DNA of 64,000 nucleotides from Nakamurella sp040546275 (GCF_040546275.1 NZ_JBEPNO010000022.1:31250-95249); one strand, 5' to 3'; positions 44,260 to 53,887 are shown, numbered from the stretch's first letter. The notes: a model not told the origin generated them from the letters alone. Translations and numbers: made by a program.

Positions 44260-46173
44260 GTGGCAGGACGGATCACCGACGCGGACAAGGAGCGGGTCCG
44301 CGACGCCAATCCCATCGACAAGGTGGTCGGGGAATATGTCGCGCTGAAAGGCGCCGGCGGCGGAAACTACAAGGGACTGTGCCCTTTTCACGACGAGAAG
44401 ACCCCGTCGTTCCAGGTCAGCCCGGCCCGCGGCACCTACCACTGCTTCGGCTGCGGCGAGGGCGGCGACGTCTTCAAGTTCATCGCCCAGTACGACCACA
44501 TCGACTTCGTCGAATCCGTCCAGCGGCTCGCCGACCGGGTCGGCATCACCCTCACCATGGTCGAGGGCGGCACCTCCACCCGGGTCGAGCGGGGCAGCCG
44601 GTCGCGCCTCGTCGCCGCCAACAAGGCCGCCGCCGCGTTCTACATCGCCCAACTCGCCACGGACGAGGCCGCGCCCGCCCGTGCCTTCCTGGCCGACCGC
44701 GGTTTCGACGACGTGGCGGCGAAGGCGTTCAGCTGCGGGTATGCCCCGGGCGGCTGGGACCAGATGTTCAAGGCCCTACAAGGGCAGGGATTCACCGTCG
44801 AGGAGCTGAAGAAGGCCTGCCTCATCCGCGACGGCCAGCGTGGACCGATCGACTACTTCCAGCGTCGGCTGCTGTGGGCGATCCACGATGCCGCAGGTGA
44901 TGTCGTCGGTTTCGGGGCGCGTCGGCTCTACGACGACGACCGGCTCGAGGCCAAGTACATCAACACCGCCGAGACCCCGCTCTACAAGAAGTCGCAGCTC
45001 CTCTACGGGCTGGACCTGGCGAAGAAGGAGATCGCGCGCCAGCGTCAGGTGGTGGTGGTCGAGGGGTACACCGACGTCATGGCCATGCACCTGGCCGGGG
45101 TGACGACGGCAGTCGCGTCGTGCGGCACGGCGTTCGGCGAGGAGCACATCAGCGTCCTGCGGCGTTATCTGTTGGACAACGACATCATCCGCGGCCAGGT
45201 GATCTATACGTTCGACGGAGACGCCGCCGGTCAGAAGGCCGCGCTCAAGGCCTACGACTCCGACCAGCGGTTCGCCGCCAATACCTTCGTCGCCGTCGCG
45301 CCGGAGGGGATGGACCCGTGCGAGCTGCGTCAGGACCGGGGTGACGGCGCGGTCCGTGACCTGGTCGCGAGCCGGCAGCCGTTGTTCGCGTTCGCCATCA
45401 GATCGACGCTTGGCGGGTTCGACCTGAACACCGCCGAGGGCCGGGTAGCCGCCGCCGCGGCCGCGATCCCGATGGTCGCGCGGATCAAGGAGCCGGCCTT
45501 GCGCGACGAGTACGCGTTGCAACTGGCGGGCTGGTTGGGCGCGGATCTGCAGTCGATCGGGTCCCGGGTGCGCCAGCATGCGGCCGCCGAGGCGAAGGCT
45601 GCGGTGGCCGCGGAGCGGCGCGCCCACCGGGAGCAGTCGCAGGCGCCGGTGGCTCCGGGAGCAGCCGGCGAAGTGCGTGTGCAGCGGCCGAACGCCCGCC
45701 ACCCGGACACGTTCTCCGAGCGCGAGGCGCTGAAACTGGTGCTGCAGCAACCACTCCTGCTGGCCGGCGACTACGAGCAGGTGCAGCCCGCAGCCTTCAC
45801 GGATCCGGCCTACCAGGCCGTCCACCACGCGGTGGTGGCAGCCGGTGGCCCGGCCGCGGCGATCGGGATGGGGGAGACAGCGTGGCGGTCGACGGTCGGT
45901 GAGCACCTATCGGCCGGTGTGCTCCGCTCCCTGATCACCGAACTCGCAGTGGAACCGTTGCGGCGCAAGGGCGATGACGACGCCCGCTACGCCGGAGCCA
46001 TCCTGGCCGCGCTGGCCGAACGGGTCGCCAAGCTCGACGAGGCCGCCATCAGGTCCGACCTGCAGCGGGCCGAGGCGAGCGGGGATACCGAACGGGCCGC
46101 CCAGCTGAACGCGGATCTGATGGAGATGGCCGCCTACCGTCGGGCGCTGTCCGAGCGCGCGAAACAGGTCTGA
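44260..46173 (+). CDS. dnaG: DNA primase
   Basis: 637 residues. It makes RNA primers for replication. The CHC2 zinc site (CPFHDEKTPSFQV and YHCFGCGEGG) is near residues 41-70, the catalytic TOPRIM motif VVVVEGYTDVMAM near 263 with FDGDAAGQKAA after it, and a C-terminal helicase-binding region is present. GTG 44260 is chosen because the TAGACT box lies 7 nt upstream; GTG 44254 is possible. Confidence 0.96.
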   Translation: MAGRITDADKERVRDANPIDKVVGEYVALKGAGGGNYKGLCPFHDEKTPSFQVSPARGTYHCFGCGEGGDVFKFIAQYDHIDFVESVQRLADRVGITLTMVEGGTSTRVERGSRSRLVAANKAAAAFYIAQLATDEAAPARAFLADRGFDDVAAKAFSCGYAPGGWDQMFKALQGQGFTVEELKKACLIRDGQRGPIDYFQRRLLWAIHDAAGDVVGFGARRLYDDDRLEAKYINTAETPLYKKSQLLYGLDLAKKEIARQRQVVVVEGYTDVMAMHLAGVTTAVASCGTAFGEEHISVLRRYLLDNDIIRGQVIYTFDGDAAGQKAALKAYDSDQRFAANTFVAVAPEGMDPCELRQDRGDGAVRDLVASRQPLFAFAIRSTLGGFDLNTAEGRVAAAAAAIPMVARIKEPALRDEYALQLAGWLGADLQSIGSRVRQHAAAEAKAAVAAERRAHREQSQAPVAPGAAGEVRVQRPNARHPDTFSEREALKLVLQQPLLLAGDYEQVQPAAFTDPAYQAVHHAVVAAGGPAAAIGMGETAWRSTVGEHLSAGVLRSLITELAVEPLRRKGDDDARYAGAILAALAERVAKLDEAAIRSDLQRAEASGDTERAAQLNADLMEMAAYRRALSERAKQV

Positions 46174-46174
46174 G

Positions 46175-46720
46175 ATGGCTCGGTGGCAGTGGCCGTGGCG
46201 CCGGATTGCGCTACCGCCGGCGCTGAGGGCGGCGCTCGACCCGGACGAGGAGGTCCAGGTCCTGGCCGAGCTCACCGGGGGAGACTCGTTGGCGGTCAGC
46301 AGGTTCGGACTCTGGTTGACCTCCGGGGAAGTTGCTGTCCGATGGAACTGGGAACGGGTCTCCAAGGCGCGGCTGACCGATCGGACGTTGACGGTCATCG
46401 CCGCGGAGGAGGTGGGCGCCACCGCAGCTGGCATCGCGGTCCTGCGGGATCTGCCGCCGCGGCAGTTCGAACTCGCCGCCAGCAGTTCGCTGACCGATGC
46501 CGTCCACGCCCGGGTCCGGCGTTCGGTGGCCGCCAGTCGGTACCTGATGTGGCCCGGCGCGGCTGGCTGGGTGGTCCTGCGCCGGGTGCCCGGACGGGAC
46601 GGTCTGACCAGGCAGATCCGCCTCGATCCCGGTGCCGATCCGGACGCAGACGGCTTCCTGCCGCTCGTCGTGCGGACTGCCGCCGAACTGGAAGCTGATC
46701 TGCTCGGGGTGGACCTCTGA
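46175..46720 (+). CDS. conserved actinobacterial protein of unknown function
   Basis: 181 residues starting 1 nt after the dnaG stop, so it is likely translated with it. No catalytic motif is evident. The protein has a Trp/Arg-rich N-terminus (ARWQWPWRRI) and a mixed alpha/beta pattern with VQVLAELTGGDSLAVSRFGLWL and GEVAVRWNWERVSKARL, reminiscent of a PH-like bacterial domain. I do not assign a function. Confidence 0.7.
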   Translation: MARWQWPWRRIALPPALRAALDPDEEVQVLAELTGGDSLAVSRFGLWLTSGEVAVRWNWERVSKARLTDRTLTVIAAEEVGATAAGIAVLRDLPPRQFELAASSSLTDAVHARVRRSVAASRYLMWPGAAGWVVLRRVPGRDGLTRQIRLDPGADPDADGFLPLVVRTAAELEADLLGVDL

Positions 46721-46829
46721 AGTCGTGCCCACTGACCTTCCACCAGGAAAGCGACGAAATGCACCTCACGGACAAGCGGCACTCCCCGGACAAGTCGGCA
46801 CTGCCCGGTCGGATGTTCGACATGCGGTT

Positions 46830-46835
46830 TAGCAT
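46830..46835 (+). promoter_or_regulatory. -10 box of DUF1707 gene (leaderless)
   Basis: TAGCAT lies 6 nt before GTG 46842. Just upstream (46770-46806) an 18/19-bp motif containing GGACAAG and CGGCACT is repeated twice. Confidence 0.5.
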
Positions 46836-46841
46836 CAGGTG

Positions 46842-47486
46842 GTGACCGAAGAACCGATACCTGCCCCGGGGCCGCAGCCCATGCGCGCTTCCCACCAGGA
46901 CCGTGAGCAGGTCGCGACGGTCCTGCAAAAAGCCATGGCCGATGGCCGCATCTCGGTCGCCGAGCTCGAGAGCCGACTTGACTCCGTCTACGCGGCAAAG
47001 ACTCTGGCCGAACTCGAACCGATCACCAACGACCTGCCCGGCCACCAGCTGTCCCTGTCCAAGCCCATAGCGGGGATGGCGCCGGCAGCCTCCTCGGCGC
47101 CGCGGGTGGTGTCGGGGTCGACGGGCGGGCGTACCACGGCGAATCTGGTCGGCATCATGTCCGGGGTGGAACGCAAGGGCGCCTGGATCGCGGCGCCCCG
47201 GATCAACTGCGTCGCAGTGATGGGCGGCATCGAACTCGATTTCACCGGCGCCCAGCTCACCGGTATGGACACCGTTGTCAACGTCACGGCGATCATGGGC
47301 GGTGTCGAGATCACCGTCCCGGAAGGGATCACCGTGATCGTCGAGGGGGTCGGCATCATGGGGGCCTTCGTCGACAACGCCCGTCAGACGTACGGCCGGG
47401 AAGCCCCCGTGCTCCGCGTTCGGGGCCTGGCACTGATGGGCGGCGTCGAGGTCAAAGCCCGCCGCAAGGCCGTCGAGCAGCAGTAG
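46842..47486 (+). CDS. DUF1707 and LiaF-like protein
   Basis: 214 residues from GTG 46842; GTG 46839 is one codon earlier. The N-terminal DUF1707 (MRASHQDREQVATVLQKAMA... DGRISVAELESRL) is a SHOCT-like helical pair common in actinobacteria. The C-terminal part has repeated VMGGIELDF, IMGGVEITV, IMGAFV and LMGGVEV strands of the LiaF-type beta-helix domain that senses cell-wall stress. No membrane segment is present, so it is probably cytoplasmic. Confidence 0.85.
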   Translation: MTEEPIPAPGPQPMRASHQDREQVATVLQKAMADGRISVAELESRLDSVYAAKTLAELEPITNDLPGHQLSLSKPIAGMAPAASSAPRVVSGSTGGRTTANLVGIMSGVERKGAWIAAPRINCVAVMGGIELDFTGAQLTGMDTVVNVTAIMGGVEITVPEGITVIVEGVGIMGAFVDNARQTYGREAPVLRVRGLALMGGVEVKARRKAVEQQ

Positions 47487-47500
47487 GGCGTCGCCCGGTC

Positions 47501-48676
47501 TCAGTGCAGTGGGGCGCCGAGACTCGAATAGATCTGCTCGACGAGTGCTTCGCCGCGCTCGTTGCCCAGCAAGCCCGAGCCTTGTTGGTTCATCGCATAG
47601 CCGACGCTGAGCCCATGCTCGGGGTCGGCGAATCCGAACGACCCACCCGATCCGATGTGGCCGAAGGCTTGCGGTCCCATCCGGACGCTGCAGCCCTGAC
47701 CGAACCCCGCCCGGTTGTCGACCGCAAGCATGAAGCCCTGCGAGAACCGGGTGGGCACCAGGAGAGTGCGATCGTCGCCCTTGCGGAACGGCTGGGCCAT
47801 TTGGGCCAGGGTGATCCGGTCGAACGGAAGCGGTCCTTCCCCGGGGACTGCCGCTGCGGCATAGAGTCCGGACAGGCCGCGGCCGTTGGTGATGCCCCCG
47901 GCCGCACCGATCTGGGCCAGATGTCCTGCTCTGCTGTTGAACCCGGTCCGTGGCCACGTTCCCGAGTTGAAGGCGAAGAGGTTCGGGATCGACCCGCGCT
48001 CGTGACGAACCGCGGTCTGGAACGGACTGGGGTCCGGACGGGACGTCGCGGGGAGGATCGGGGCGACCCTCGGCTCGATCTCAGCGGGAAGCCCGAGCCA
48101 GAAGTCCAGCCCGAGGGGTTCGGCGAGGCGGGTGCGGAGGAGGTCGCCGAGGTCCATCCCACCCACCCGCCGCAATACTTCCCCGACGGTGAACCCGAAG
48201 GTCAGCGGGTGGTAACCGTGGACCGTACCGGGTTCCCACCAAGGTGTCTCGGCCTCGAGGCGACCCACCATGTAGTCCCAGTCGAGCAGCGCATCGTCCT
48301 TCACCGGGTCCCGCAGCACCGGTACACCCGCCGAGTGGTCCAGCAGCATCGATACCGTCGTGCCGCCCTTGCCGGCCTGCGCATACTCCGGCCAGATCTT
48401 CGACACCGGCCAAGAGAGGTCCAGTTCGCCCGAGGTCGCCATCAGATGGGCCAGCAGAGCCAGCGCACCCTTGGTACTGGAGAACACCACGCAGACGGTG
48501 TCGCGTTCCCACCCCCGACCGGTCGCCGGATCGGCCAGCCCGCCCCACAGGTCGACCACCGCCTCGCCGCGCAGTCGCACGCTCAACGACGCACCGACCT
48601 CGCCGCGCTCGACGAAGTTACGGCGAAATTCCTCGCGGACGCCGGTGAAGGGTGGATCGCATCGACCCTCGATCAG
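47501..48676 (-). CDS. beta-lactamase-fold serine hydrolase (esterase type)
   Basis: The family of class C-like esterases (EstB type). SxxK is SSTK near VVFSSTKGALALLAH, followed by YHPLTFGFTVGEVLRR and a C-terminal HIGSGGSFGFADP. Family-like sequence (IEGRCDPPFTGVREEFRRNF) extends upstream of the TTG at 48586, but no ATG, GTG or TTG exists in that part; CTG at 48676, after GGGCGGGG, or CTG 48698-48700 overlapping the tetR stop, could be the start. As given, from 48676, it is 391 residues. It follows tetR and may hydrolyse esters or lactones made by the nearby monooxygenase. Confidence 0.75.
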   Translation of the reverse strand: MIEGRCDPPFTGVREEFRRNFVERGEVGASLSVRLRGEAVVDLWGGLADPATGRGWERDTVCVVFSSTKGALALLAHLMATSGELDLSWPVSKIWPEYAQAGKGGTTVSMLLDHSAGVPVLRDPVKDDALLDWDYMVGRLEAETPWWEPGTVHGYHPLTFGFTVGEVLRRVGGMDLGDLLRTRLAEPLGLDFWLGLPAEIEPRVAPILPATSRPDPSPFQTAVRHERGSIPNLFAFNSGTWPRTGFNSRAGHLAQIGAAGGITNGRGLSGLYAAAAVPGEGPLPFDRITLAQMAQPFRKGDDRTLLVPTRFSQGFMLAVDNRAGFGQGCSVRMGPQAFGHIGSGGSFGFADPEHGLSVGYAMNQQGSGLLGNERGEALVEQIYSSLGAPLH

Positions 48677-48696
48677 GGTGTCCCCGCCCGGAGCGC

Positions 48697-49380
48697 TCAG
48701 GACGCCCGTCCCCGCAGCAGGCTTCCGATGGCGAGATCGACGTAGGCATCGGCGATCTCGTCAGCTGCTTTGGTGCCGGTGTGGTGGTACCAGGCGCTGG
48801 TGCCGTTCAGCATGTCCAACAGGGCGAAAGTCGCGAGCCGGACGTCGGGTACCTCGAACTCGCCGGCGCGCACTCCCGCGGCGATGGTGTCAGCGACCCG
48901 TCGGTGGTAGTAGCGGCGGTGATCGTCGATCACCGCACGGTGCTCCGGGGTCAGTGCGTTCATCTCATGACGACCGACGAGGTGCTCGACCTGCCGCGTG
49001 ACCAGGTGCAGCAGGTGGGCGCGGACGAGGGCGGCGAGACGCGTTGCTGGACTGCCGCTCTCGTCGAGCAGGGTGAGTTGCTGCTCCACCGGCTCGCGGC
49101 TGACCGTCAGGCAGATGGCGTAGAGGATCTCCTCCTTCGACGAATAGTGGTGGTACAGGCTCGCACCGCGGATCCCCAGAGCATCCGCGATCTCCCGCAT
49201 CCCCACCTCGTGGTACCCGTCGGAGGCGAAGAGCCGCGCGGCCGTCGCCACGATCTGATCGGCGGTGACGCGGCCGGCCCGGGTGGTCTGCGCCGAGCGC
49301 CCGGTTCGGCTCAGGTCGACCGCCACGTCCGAGCCGGTCGTCTCCGCGCCATCCGTGGGCTCGACATCCGTTTGGGTCAC
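48697..49380 (-). CDS. TetR-family regulator
   Basis: 227 residues with an N-terminal tail of about 35 residues. The HTH is in ATAARLFASDGYHEVGMREI and ASLYHHYSSKEEILYAI, typical of the KstR2/FadR-like lipid-catabolism group. It overlaps the ligase gene by ATGA, so it is in the operon with nitroreductase and ligase. A candidate operator in the divergent gap is GTGGTGCACGCCAC (51748-51761), an imperfect palindrome. Confidence 0.88.
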   Translation of the reverse strand: MTQTDVEPTDGAETTGSDVAVDLSRTGRSAQTTRAGRVTADQIVATAARLFASDGYHEVGMREIADALGIRGASLYHHYSSKEEILYAICLTVSREPVEQQLTLLDESGSPATRLAALVRAHLLHLVTRQVEHLVGRHEMNALTPEHRAVIDDHRRYYHRRVADTIAAGVRAGEFEVPDVRLATFALLDMLNGTSAWYHHTGTKAADEIADAYVDLAIGSLLRGRAS

Positions 49381-51011
49381 GGGGTTTTCCTGGCCAGGGC
49401 CGGCCCCCGTCCGGGGGTGGCCACCAATCGCAACTCCCGCTTGAGGATCTTGCCCTGCGCATCGACCGGGAAGTCGTCCACGAGGTGGACGGACTTCGGT
49501 GCCTTGTAATTCGCCAGGTGTTCCCGGCAGAAAGCGATGAGATCCGCCTGCTCGACGGTCTTCCCGGGCTGCACGATGACGAACGCCGTCACCGCCTCCG
49601 ACCAGTACTCGTCCGGCAGTCCGACCACGGCGGCCCGCAGCACGCTCGGATGCTGATGCAGGACGCGTTCGACCTCCTGCGACGACACGTTCATGCCACC
49701 GGTCTTCACCATGTCCTTGACGCGGTCGTAGAAGAACAGGTTGCCGGCCTCGTCACACCGGACCATGTCGCCGGTGTGGACCCAACCATCGGCGAAGACC
49801 TGATCGGTGCGTTCCGGATCCTTGTAGTAGCCCAGCATCGCGGAGGGGGAGCGGCACAGCAGTTCGCCGATCTCGGCGGGCTTGCCGTCGGCCCCGACGA
49901 CCCGGATCTCCAGGTGGGTCACCGGTTTTCCGATCCAGGTCGCGTCCTGGTCCGGGATGTCGGCCAGGGTGCGGAACCAGCCGACCGAGCCGAGCTGGGA
50001 CAGTTCCGACTGTCCCCAGTAGGTGCCCCAGACGACGTCCGGTGCGGCCGCCGCCCAGGCGTCGATGGCGTACGGCGACACCTGACCGCCGTAGGTCATG
50101 CATCGGACCACCGAACCCACCGTGTCGGCTCCGAAGTCGGCGTGACCGGCGAGGGCGAGGTAGAAGGTCGGCGTCTGCGCGATGACGGTGACCTTTTCGT
50201 CGCGGATGATCGCCAGCGAACTCGCCGGCTCGGTGTTGGCCGGGAGCACCAGCGTGGCGCCCATCATCGTGAGGGTGGTCATCGATCCGAGGCCGGCGAT
50301 GGTGTGGAACGGCATCACGAACAGCCAGACATCGTCCGGTCCGGTACGCAGGCCCCAACTCCACGCCGGCGCGGTGGAGATCAGGTAGTTGCGATGCTGG
50401 ATCAGCACGCCTTTGGGGGTCGCCTCGGTCCCGCTGGTGTAGACCAGCATGGCGACGTCGAGCTCGTCGACGTCCGCCTCTGGATCGGTGTCGGCCACGG
50501 CTGCCGCGAGCTCGGCGTACCCCAACCAGCCTGCACCGCTTGACGTTTCGTCGGGATGGTGGCCGTCGAAGTCCACCCGGTGGAGGTGCAGTCCTTCGGC
50601 GGCCTTCGTGACCGTGTCGACGAATTCGCCGGACGTGCACACGACACCTGGTTCGGCGTGCAGCAGTTGCTGGCGGATCTCCGCGGGGCCGAACAGCGGG
50701 TTGACGCCGGTGAACACGGCCCCGATCTTGAGGGCCCCGTAGTAGGTGGCGACGGTCTCGATGCGGTTGCGTGACAACACCGCTACCCGGTCGCCGCGAG
50801 CGACACCCAGGCCCTGGAGCATGCGGGCGGCGCGGTTGGCCATCGCGTCGAGGTCCGAGTAGCTGATCGATCGTCTCGACCCGTCGGCGCTTGCGACCAC
50901 GAAGGCGACCTTGTCCGGCTGGGTGGCGCCGTGCCGGCGGAGCTGATCGCCCAGCGTCGCCCGGCCGAGCGCTGCCCGGTGCTGCGGGGAGAGCCCGGTC
51001 GGTCGGGTCAT
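49377..51011 (-). CDS. AMP-dependent acyl-CoA synthetase
   Basis: 544 residues. The P-loop-like motif is LVYTSGTEATPKG, with TYWGQSELSQ (A5 region), GWVHTGDMVRCDE and DRVKDMVKTGGMNVSS (A8), and the catalytic lysine near the C-terminus in QGKILKREL. It activates a carboxylic acid to its CoA thioester. The ATG overlaps the nitroreductase stop and its stop overlaps tetR, both by 4 nt. Substrate unknown; the cluster suggests a cyclic or branched acid. Confidence 0.9.
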   Translation of the reverse strand: MTRPTGLSPQHRAALGRATLGDQLRRHGATQPDKVAFVVASADGSRRSISYSDLDAMANRAARMLQGLGVARGDRVAVLSRNRIETVATYYGALKIGAVFTGVNPLFGPAEIRQQLLHAEPGVVCTSGEFVDTVTKAAEGLHLHRVDFDGHHPDETSSGAGWLGYAELAAAVADTDPEADVDELDVAMLVYTSGTEATPKGVLIQHRNYLISTAPAWSWGLRTGPDDVWLFVMPFHTIAGLGSMTTLTMMGATLVLPANTEPASSLAIIRDEKVTVIAQTPTFYLALAGHADFGADTVGSVVRCMTYGGQVSPYAIDAWAAAAPDVVWGTYWGQSELSQLGSVGWFRTLADIPDQDATWIGKPVTHLEIRVVGADGKPAEIGELLCRSPSAMLGYYKDPERTDQVFADGWVHTGDMVRCDEAGNLFFYDRVKDMVKTGGMNVSSQEVERVLHQHPSVLRAAVVGLPDEYWSEAVTAFVIVQPGKTVEQADLIAFCREHLANYKAPKSVHLVDDFPVDAQGKILKRELRLVATPGRGPALARKTP

Positions 51012-51697
51012 CCGGCTGGGACCAGATCCGAGGGCGCGGTCGCCTTCGCCACTGCGTCGTCGTCGAACATGGCGGCCCCGAAGCGGTCGAGCGAGACGAT
51101 GTCCTGCACGGGGCTGCGGGTCAGCTTCGTCGGGAACGACGTTGCCGGGTAGCCGACGGCGATGTGCGCAGCCGTGATGAAACCTTCGGGGATGTCGAGC
51201 ATCTCGGCGATCTTGACCTCTTCGATGCAGAGCAGGGTGGTGACGGCCGTTGCGACACCCTGTTCGCGCAGGGCGAGGCACAGGTTCTGCATGGTGGGGT
51301 AGATCGAGGCGCCGCCGACCACGCTGAGCCGGTCGAGGCCGGTGTCCGTCGGGTGCAGGCCGTCGACCTCGGCGCACAGCACGATGATGGCCGGTACCTC
51401 GGCCAGGTGTTCGGCGAAGTCGTCGGCAGCTGTGACGGTCTTCGGGAGTGCCCCGACCCGGACGTCGCCACCGCTGATGCCCTCGAAGTAGGCCTTCCAC
51501 GGCGGGAGGTAGAGGTCGGCCATCGCCTTCTTGAGAGCGGCGTCGCGCACCACGATCCACCGGACCGGTTGGCGGTTGCCGCCCTGCGGACCGAACCGGG
51601 CGGAGTCGAACGCACGGTAGAGCACGTCGTCCGGCACCTCCTGGTCGGAGAAGTAGCGGCACGTACCGGTGGTGCGCATGGCCTCGGTCAGCTCCAT
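51008..51697 (-). CDS. nitroreductase-family flavoprotein
   Basis: 229 residues, a FMN-dependent NAD(P)H oxidoreductase of the BluB/NfsA-like fold. Motifs: TCRYFSDQEV, SARFGPQGGNRQPVRW and GASIYPTMQNLCLALRE. It begins the minus-strand operon with the ligase and tetR. The specific reaction is unknown. Confidence 0.85.
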   Translation of the reverse strand: MELTEAMRTTGTCRYFSDQEVPDDVLYRAFDSARFGPQGGNRQPVRWIVVRDAALKKAMADLYLPPWKAYFEGISGGDVRVGALPKTVTAADDFAEHLAEVPAIIVLCAEVDGLHPTDTGLDRLSVVGGASIYPTMQNLCLALREQGVATAVTTLLCIEEVKIAEMLDIPEGFITAAHIAVGYPATSFPTKLTRSPVQDIVSLDRFGAAMFDDDAVAKATAPSDLVPAG

Positions 51698-51880
51698 TGC
51701 TGCAATCCGTCCTGTCCGTCGTTAGGTGGTGTGCCGCCAAGCATGCTGTGGTGCACGCCACTCGTCAAGGGCTCTGGGCCTATGAATTCGGGTTCTTGTG
51801 TCGATTGATGGCGCCTCGGTGGGCTTGCGCCTATGGTGACCTAACCGCTGTTACGCAGTGGATTCTGAACTGGAGGATCG

Positions 51881-53836
51881 ATGACCGCTCCCGGACCAGC
51901 CGCCGTGCCGACCCCCCCGGCTGTCGCGCAGATCGACGCGGAACGGTTGGCGGCGGCACTGCGCAGTGCGAACGTCCCGACCCTGGTCCCCGTGCTGTTC
52001 CAGCTGACGGGCGACGAACGATGGCTCGGTGCGCCCTACGCACCGACCGCCGGCCGCGGGATGGACGACAACACCCGCGGCGGCCTGGACGAGGACATCC
52101 AAGCGGAGATCCGATCGGCCACGCTGGTTGCCGTCCTGCAGTGGGCGGCCGGTCGCGCTGCGGCCGTGCCCGCTCCGCGCGGCGGCCGGCTGGTCGAGCT
52201 GGCGTCGGTGGCGGTGGGGGAGCACGTGCCACCGGAGTTCGAGCCGATGGTAGCCGACATGCTCGGCCTGGAAGCTGATCCAGACGACCAGCCGATCCCC
52301 GGCGCCGAGCGGTTCGACGTCGTCGTCATCGGCGCTGGCGTCTCGGGCATGACGGCCGCCATCCGCCTGCGGGCAACGGGCGCGTCGGTGACCGTGCTGG
52401 AGAAGAACGCCGACGTCGGTGGTACGTGGCTCGAGAACGCCTACCCCGGCGCCGGTGTCGACACCCCGAGCTACCTCTACTCGCTCTCGTTCTTCGATCA
52501 CGACTGGTCGACGCACTTCGGTAAGCGGGACGAGGTGCAGTCCTACCTGCGGGAGGTGGCCGACCACTTCGCGCTGCGCGACCTGATCCGCTTCGGAGTC
52601 GAGGTCGAGGCCGCCGATTGGGACGACGCAACCCAGCGCTGGACGATCGTGACCAGTGCCGGTGATCGGCTGGAGGCGAATGCTGTGGTGAGTGCGGTCG
52701 GTCAGCTGAACCGCCCGAAGATCCCCGACCTTTCGGGCCTGGAAGATTTTCACGGCAGGATATTCCACTCGGCCCAGTGGCCGGCTGACCTCGACGTCAC
52801 CGGCAAGCGGGTGGCGATCGTCGGCACCGGGGCGAGTGCGATGCAGATCGTGCCGGCGATCGTCGACAAGGTGCAGCACCTCACCGTCTTCCAGCGGTCA
52901 CCGCAGTGGATCGCCCCGAACGACGACTACTTCCGCGCGGTCGGCGACGACGTCCACCATCTGATGGCCACCGTGCCGTTCTACCGCGAGTGGTACCGGG
53001 TGCGGCTCGCCTGGACCTTCAACGACAAGGTTCACCCCTCGCTCCAGGTCGATCCGGACTGGCCAGAGCCGACCCGCTCGGTCAACGCCATCAACGACGG
53101 GCACCGCCGGTTCTTCACGCGGTATCTCCTCGACCAGCTCGAGGGCCGTCCCGACCTCCAGGAGCAGGCGCTTCCGGACTACCCGCCCTTCGGCAAGCGG
53201 ATGCTGCTGGACAACGGGTGGTTCGCCGCGCTGAGGCAACCGCAGGTCGAACTGGTCACCTCCGCTGTCGCAGCGCTGGAACCCGGCGGGGTCCGCGCCG
53301 GGTCCGGTGAGTTCAGCGAGGCCGACATCGTGGTGCTGTGCACGGGTTTCGAGGCCCGGCGGTTCCTGTACCCGATGCACATCCGCGGCCGTTCGGGCCG
53401 GACGCTCGAAGAGCAGTGGGGCCCGGAGGACGCGACCGCCTACCTGGGGATCACCGTGCCCGACTTCCCCAACCTGTTCCTCCTGCTGGGGCCCAACACG
53501 GCGCTGGGGCACGGCGGCAGCATCATCACCATCACCGAGTTCCAGGTCGACTACGTGGTGTCGCTGGTGCGCCAGATGCTCGAACACGGCGTCGGCTCCC
53601 TCGAATGTCCGGCTCCGCTCGCCGTCCAGTACAACGAACGCGTCGACCGGGCGCATGCCTCGATGTTGTGGACGCACCCCGGGATGTCCAACTGGTATCG
53701 CAACAGCGCCGGCCGGGTGGTGTCGACCCTGCCCTGGCGGATCGTCGACTATCGGGCCATGACAAGGGATCCCGAGCTGGCGACGTTCCTGACGCGCCCG
53801 GCTGTGTCGGAGCGAGCGCGGTCGGGCGTCCTCTGA
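51881..53836 (+). CDS. Baeyer-Villiger-type flavin monooxygenase
   Basis: 651 residues. After an N-terminal extension of about 135 residues, like that of 4-hydroxyacetophenone monooxygenase, the FAD Rossmann motif VVIGAGVSGMTAA is near 147. The Baeyer-Villiger fingerprint FHGRIFHSAQW fits FxGxxxHxxxW near 289-299, and the NADPH Rossmann motif is VAIVGTGASAMQI. It inserts oxygen next to a ketone, giving an ester or lactone. GGAGG precedes the ATG. It is divergent from the nitroreductase-ligase-tetR-hydrolase operon. Confidence 0.92.
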   Translation: MTAPGPAAVPTPPAVAQIDAERLAAALRSANVPTLVPVLFQLTGDERWLGAPYAPTAGRGMDDNTRGGLDEDIQAEIRSATLVAVLQWAAGRAAAVPAPRGGRLVELASVAVGEHVPPEFEPMVADMLGLEADPDDQPIPGAERFDVVVIGAGVSGMTAAIRLRATGASVTVLEKNADVGGTWLENAYPGAGVDTPSYLYSLSFFDHDWSTHFGKRDEVQSYLREVADHFALRDLIRFGVEVEAADWDDATQRWTIVTSAGDRLEANAVVSAVGQLNRPKIPDLSGLEDFHGRIFHSAQWPADLDVTGKRVAIVGTGASAMQIVPAIVDKVQHLTVFQRSPQWIAPNDDYFRAVGDDVHHLMATVPFYREWYRVRLAWTFNDKVHPSLQVDPDWPEPTRSVNAINDGHRRFFTRYLLDQLEGRPDLQEQALPDYPPFGKRMLLDNGWFAALRQPQVELVTSAVAALEPGGVRAGSGEFSEADIVVLCTGFEARRFLYPMHIRGRSGRTLEEQWGPEDATAYLGITVPDFPNLFLLLGPNTALGHGGSIITITEFQVDYVVSLVRQMLEHGVGSLECPAPLAVQYNERVDRAHASMLWTHPGMSNWYRNSAGRVVSTLPWRIVDYRAMTRDPELATFLTRPAVSERARSGVL

Positions 53837-53887
53837 TCGGGGGGCGGGCCGAAGGTGCTGAGTACTGAAAGTGCTGTGCGCCGGAGG

